Shown: piece after piece, positions 60,455 to 64,000 of the stretch | Numbering within the stretch: position 1 is the first letter of the stretch | Layout: each line of letters starts with the position of its first letter | NCBI RefSeq assembly: GCF_963662805.1 | Contig: NZ_OY759869.1 | Coordinates: 398,501 to 462,500, forward strand | Length of the DNA: 64,000 nucleotides | Direction: 5' to 3' | DNA from: an uncultured Cohaesibacter sp. | Lineage (GTDB): Bacteria > Pseudomonadota > Alphaproteobacteria > Rhizobiales > Cohaesibacteraceae | Notes under the pieces: generated by a model | What the model was told of the DNA's origin: nothing | Database searches by the model: none | Seen by the model: only the letters and a program-made list of their open reading frames with translations | Program-made: the position numbers and the translations under genes

Positions 60455-63046
60455 ATGAATTTGGAACGCTATACGGAGCGGGCGCGCGGCTTCATGCTGT
60501 CAGCGCAGACCTACGCGATCGGGCAGGGACATCAGTCCTTCCTGCCGGAACATATTCTCAAAGTCCTGATGGATGACAAGGAAGGCCTTGCATCCGGCCT
60601 CATTGATCGGTCTGGCGGCCGGTCCGCCGACGTTCGGCGCCAGCTTGAGGCCCATCTGAAGACCATCCCGGCCGTGTCTGGTGCGGGTGCCGGACAGCTT
60701 TATCTGTCGCCGGGGATGGCGAAGCTTTTTGAAAAAGCCGAAGAGGTGGCGAAGAAAGCGGGCGACTCGTTTGTCACCGTTGAACGCCTTCTGTTGGCAT
60801 TGAGCCTGACGCCGGATATCGAAGCCGCCAAAATCCTCAAAGATGCCGGGGTGACACCGCAGAATCTCAATGCTGCCATCGAGCAGTTGCGCGGTGGCCG
60901 AACCGCCGATTCGTCCTCTGCCGAGGACTCCTACGAAGCACTGAAAAAGTATTCCCGCGATCTCACAAAAGATGCCCGCGATGGCAAACTTGATCCTGTG
61001 ATCGGTCGCGATGATGAAATTCGCCGGACCATTCAGGTCCTGTCGCGACGGACCAAAAACAACCCGGTGCTGATCGGTGAACCCGGTGTGGGCAAGACTG
61101 CGATTGCGGAAGGGCTTGCGCTGAGGATCATCAATGGCGACGTGCCCGAATCGCTCAAGGACAAGAGGCTTCTGGCCCTCGATATGGGGGCGTTGATTGC
61201 CGGGGCGAAATATCGCGGCGAATTCGAGGAACGCCTGAAAGCGGTGCTGTCCGAAGTGGAAAATGCTGCAGGCGAGATCGTCTTGTTCATTGACGAGATG
61301 CACACCCTTGTCGGGGCTGGCAAATCGGACGGGGCAATGGATGCCTCGAACCTTCTGAAGCCTGCCCTTGCGCGTGGTGAATTGCACTGCGTGGGCGCGA
61401 CGACGCTTGATGAATATCGCAAATATGTCGAGAAGGACGCTGCTCTTGCCCGCCGGTTCCAGCCGGTGATGGTCAACGAGCCGACGGTTGCCGACACGAT
61501 TTCGATCCTGCGTGGTCTCAAGGAAAAATATGAACTCCACCATGGGGTTCGTATCGGTGACAATGCGCTGGTGTCTGCTGCCACCCTGTCGGATCGCTAT
61601 ATCACCGACCGGTTCCTGCCGGACAAGGCCATCGACCTTGTTGACGAGGCAGCCTCTCGTCTTCGTATGCAGGTCGATTCAAAGCCGGAAGAACTCGACG
61701 AGCTTGATCGGCGAATCATCCAGCTGAAGATCGAACGTGAAGCCCTTCTGAAGGAAGAGGATGATGCCTCGAAAGACAGGCTGTCCAAACTGGAAGACGA
61801 GTTGGTCGATCTTGAAGAAGAGTCGGCAGTGATGACACAGCGCTGGCAGTCGGAAAAGGACAAGCTCTCTGATGCCACCAAGCTGAAAGAACAGCTCGAC
61901 GAGGCGCGTGTTCATCTCGAACAGGCTCAGCGTCGAGGTGATTTGGCCAAGGCCGGTGAGCTTGCTTATGGTGAAATCCCTCGCCTTGAAGCGGCCCTGT
62001 CTGAAGTTGAAGATCGGGCGCAACAGGCCGGTTCGATGGTCGAACGGTCGGTAACCGCTGATCATGTCGCCCATGTTGTCTCGCGCTGGACCGGCATTCC
62101 GGTCGACAAGATGCTCGAGGGCGAGCGGGACAAGCTGTTGCGCATGGAAGCCGAGCTTGGTCAGCGGGTGATCGGGCAGGCCGATGCAGTCGCTGCGGTC
62201 TCCAAGGCGGTGCGTCGTGCGCGTGCCGGGCTTCAGGATCCGAACCGACCAATCGGCTCGTTCATGTTCCTTGGGCCAACCGGTGTTGGTAAGACCGAGC
62301 TGACCAAGACGCTTGCGGACTTCCTGTTTGATGACGAACAGGCGATGGTGCGGCTCGACATGTCCGAGTTCATGGAGAAACACTCGGTGGCTCGTCTGAT
62401 CGGTGCACCTCCGGGCTATGTCGGCTACGAGGAAGGCGGCGTGTTGACCGAAGCCATTCGTCGTCGGCCCTATCAGGTGATTCTGTTTGACGAGATCGAG
62501 AAGGCACATCCGGATGTTTTCAACGTCCTTCTGCAGGTGCTTGATGACGGTCGGCTGACCGATGGTCAGGGACGGACGGTGGACTTCCGCAATTCGCTGA
62601 TCATTATGACCTCGAACCTTGGGGCGGAATTCCTGCTCGGCAAGGAAGAGGGCGACGTCAAGGAAGCGGACAAGGAAAAGGTCATGGAGGTCGTTCGTGC
62701 GTCCTTCCGACCCGAGTTCCTCAACCGAATCGATGAGGTCATCATTTTCCATCGCCTGCTGCGCGAGCATATGGCCTCGATTGTCGAGATCCAGATGCGG
62801 TATCTCTCCAAGCTGCTTGAAGATCGCAAGATCGAGCTTGTGCTTGACGAGGATGCGTTGAACTGGCTTGCCGACAAGGGATATGATCCGGCCTATGGTG
62901 CGCGACCGCTGAAACGGGTGATCCAGCGCCATTTGCAGGATCCTCTGGCAGAAGAACTGTTGGCAGGACGGATCTATGATGGCAGTCGCGTGCATGTGTT
63001 GGTCAAGGACGATGCATTGACCTTCGGGATTGAAGCGATCCGATAA
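60455..63046 (+). CDS. clpB: ATP-dependent chaperone ClpB
   Basis: An 863-residue disaggregase. The N-terminal Clp-N repeat (RYTERARGFMLSAQTYAIGQ, PEHILKVLMDD) is followed by AAA+ module 1 with Walker A GEPGVGKTAI (about 208-217). The coiled-coil M-domain (about 400-520, LDELDRRIIQLKIEREALLK) is the feature that separates ClpB from ClpA. AAA+ module 2 has GPTGVGKTELTKTLADFL (about 607) and the pore motif GAPPGYVGYEEGG. ATG 60455 follows AAGGAGAG. It works with DnaK to rescue aggregated proteins and is usually heat-inducible; no clear sigma-32 site was picked out. Confidence 0.97.
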   Translation: MNLERYTERARGFMLSAQTYAIGQGHQSFLPEHILKVLMDDKEGLASGLIDRSGGRSADVRRQLEAHLKTIPAVSGAGAGQLYLSPGMAKLFEKAEEVAKKAGDSFVTVERLLLALSLTPDIEAAKILKDAGVTPQNLNAAIEQLRGGRTADSSSAEDSYEALKKYSRDLTKDARDGKLDPVIGRDDEIRRTIQVLSRRTKNNPVLIGEPGVGKTAIAEGLALRIINGDVPESLKDKRLLALDMGALIAGAKYRGEFEERLKAVLSEVENAAGEIVLFIDEMHTLVGAGKSDGAMDASNLLKPALARGELHCVGATTLDEYRKYVEKDAALARRFQPVMVNEPTVADTISILRGLKEKYELHHGVRIGDNALVSAATLSDRYITDRFLPDKAIDLVDEAASRLRMQVDSKPEELDELDRRIIQLKIEREALLKEEDDASKDRLSKLEDELVDLEEESAVMTQRWQSEKDKLSDATKLKEQLDEARVHLEQAQRRGDLAKAGELAYGEIPRLEAALSEVEDRAQQAGSMVERSVTADHVAHVVSRWTGIPVDKMLEGERDKLLRMEAELGQRVIGQADAVAAVSKAVRRARAGLQDPNRPIGSFMFLGPTGVGKTELTKTLADFLFDDEQAMVRLDMSEFMEKHSVARLIGAPPGYVGYEEGGVLTEAIRRRPYQVILFDEIEKAHPDVFNVLLQVLDDGRLTDGQGRTVDFRNSLIIMTSNLGAEFLLGKEEGDVKEADKEKVMEVVRASFRPEFLNRIDEVIIFHRLLREHMASIVEIQMRYLSKLLEDRKIELVLDEDALNWLADKGYDPAYGARPLKRVIQRHLQDPLAEELLAGRIYDGSRVHVLVKDDALTFGIEAIR

Positions 63047-63068
63047 ACAAGATCCTGTCTGGATGAAA

Positions 63069-63104
63069 ACAAAGCCCCGGCGCGTCAAGCGTTGGGGCTT
63101 TTGT
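63069..63104. terminator. Terminator between clpB and the M23 peptidase gene
   Basis: ACAAAGCCCC (63069-63078) pairs with GGGGCTTTTGT (63094-63104). T follows on the plus strand and there is an A-run on the other side, so it can end both convergent transcripts (clpB stop at 63046, peptidase stop at 63183). Confidence 0.85.
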
Positions 63105-63182
63105 GATTCGGGGGTATGCGGATTCGCTGCTCAATCAATGGGGCAGAAGCGGGACGAGGCAGCATGACGCATGAGGGGTATC

Positions 63183-64000
63183 TCAGTCGTCATCATTCTG
63201 CGCGACCTGAATTTCAGTCGGCTTGCCAAGCAGCTCATCAATGCGCTGACGCTCATCGCTGAAAGATGCGAGCATTTCGCCCTGCAGACTGCGGCCGCGT
63301 GGCAAGCGAATGCGCATCGGATCCACATGGCGTCCGTTGACTGTCACCTCATAGTGAAGGTGCGGTCCGGTGGATAGGCCGGTGGAGCCGACATAGCCTA
63401 TGATCTGGCCCTGACGGACATAATCGCCAACATCAAAGCCGGGTGCAAAGTTCGACATATGTGCATAGCCAGTGGCGTAACCGTTGGTGTGCTGGATCTC
63501 AATGAACTTGCCGTAGCCGCTGGACCATTTGCGCGTGATGATTCGTCCATTGCCGGACGCCATGATTGGGGTGCCGCGTGGTGCGGACCAGTCCACGCCC
63601 TTGTGCAGGCGGGAAATCTTGAGAATCGGATGACGGCGCCAGCCGAATGGCGAGCGGAACTTGCCACCCTGCATGGGTTTGCGCATCAGGAACTTTTTCG
63701 CGCTGCGGCCATTCTCGTCATAATAATCGACGATGCCGTCATCGGGCGCGCGATAGCGATAGTAGCGCTTGGTCTTGCCGCTCAACTGGACTTCCACAAA
63801 CAGGATCTCGGCCTTGGACAGGTCGCCGTCCTGCGGCACGGAATGGAAGATCTGCAGCGAATCACCTGGCTTGACCTTGGCCTTGAAGTCGAGGTCGAAG
63901 GACAGGATCTTGATCAGTTCGTCGATCATTTCAGGTGAGACACCGTTGTTCAGTGCCGTCTGATAGAGCGATTCGTAAACCGACAGGCGTGGACCTGTGC
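63183..64000 (-). CDS. M23-family (LytM-type) metallopeptidase, C-terminal part
   Basis: The frame is open to the window edge, so the N-terminus is missing; about 272 residues are visible. An OapA/LysM-like linker (PRLSVYESLYQTALNNGVSP, DLDFKAKVKPGDSLQIFHSV) precedes the M23 domain. That domain has FGWRRHPILKISRLHKGVDW (zinc ligands H and D), YGHM replaced by TGYAHMSNFAPG, and the final GPHLHYEVTVNGRHVDP (HxH). Such enzymes cut peptidoglycan cross-links in the periplasm. An ATG at 63929 lies inside the protein and is not taken as the start. Confidence 0.9.
   Translation of the reverse strand, partial: TGPRLSVYESLYQTALNNGVSPEMIDELIKILSFDLDFKAKVKPGDSLQIFHSVPQDGDLSKAEILFVEVQLSGKTKRYYRYRAPDDGIVDYYDENGRSAKKFLMRKPMQGGKFRSPFGWRRHPILKISRLHKGVDWSAPRGTPIMASGNGRIITRKWSSGYGKFIEIQHTNGYATGYAHMSNFAPGFDVGDYVRQGQIIGYVGSTGLSTGPHLHYEVTVNGRHVDPMRIRLPRGRSLQGEMLASFSDERQRIDELLGKPTEIQVAQNDDD

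Overview
The window looks like a chromosomal segment from an alphaproteobacterium, most likely of the Rhizobiales (Hyphomicrobiales). The evidence is a conserved core run of grxC, a nitrilase-family gene, a DUF1178 gene, ubiG, aspartokinase, ptsP, prfA, prmC, a DUF4167 gene and clpB. Supporting signs are a GAF-containing PtsP, a SecA ending in a zinc-binding tail, and moderately high GC with GC-rich third codon positions. A marine genus such as Cohaesibacter would fit, but that is a guess.

Region 1 (1-7820) is a sugar or sugar-acid uptake and catabolism locus. It holds a truncated periplasmic binding protein, an RbsA-type ATPase with an extra C-terminal domain, a permease, an SMP-30-type lactonase, an FCD-type GntR repressor, a DenD-like SDR dehydrogenase and a TIM-barrel isomerase. 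Region 2 (7821-8573) has no intact gene but contains a decayed IS3-family orfA. Region 3 (8574-18793) is an eight-gene minus-strand operon: a Dpp/Opp-type importer with two amidohydrolases and a nucleoside-deaminase-like enzyme. Across a control region with three GGATAC/GTATCC sites lie a GntR regulator and a flavin-reductase-like protein. Together they look like an uptake and hydrolysis pathway for an unidentified nitrogen-containing compound. Region 4 (19210-20286) is a broken IS3-family element whose end lies 20 bp from the 3' end of a tRNA-Arg(CCG) gene.

Region 5 (20469-35815) is mostly housekeeping: mtnA, an SLC13-type transporter, an acetyltransferase, a HAD hydrolase, a PepSY / cytochrome b561 / membrane-anchored LuxR trio, secA, a parvulin foldase, argJ, a mutT-type Nudix gene, an orphan Flp pilin, a methyltransferase, a comF-like gene, grxC and a nitrilase-family gene.

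Region 6 (35689-51361) is the most unusual part. The end of the nitrilase gene plus the DUF1178 gene is present twice in direct orientation (35689-36470 and 48955-49640). By eye the copies are about 94 percent identical, and the second copy carries an 81-bp in-frame deletion. Between them lies a 12.5-kb block of NAD(P)H-dependent quinone, alkene and carbonyl reductases (NQO-like, OYE, three SDRs, one AKR), together with several regulators (AraC, TetR and two LysR types) and an EamA transporter. A truncated, frameshifted, possibly HEPN-like gene abuts the second repeat. Beyond the repeat lies an AT-rich, unrecognised pair: a secreted protein and a small membrane protein. The whole block interrupts the usual DUF1178-ubiG order, so it is probably an acquired island.

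Region 7 (51406-64000) returns to the core: ubiG, ask, ptsP, prfA, prmC, DUF4167, a MOSC protein, clpB and a truncated M23 peptidase. Where a downstream start codon with a better ribosome binding site or family fit exists, the annotated start was moved, and this is stated in the entry.
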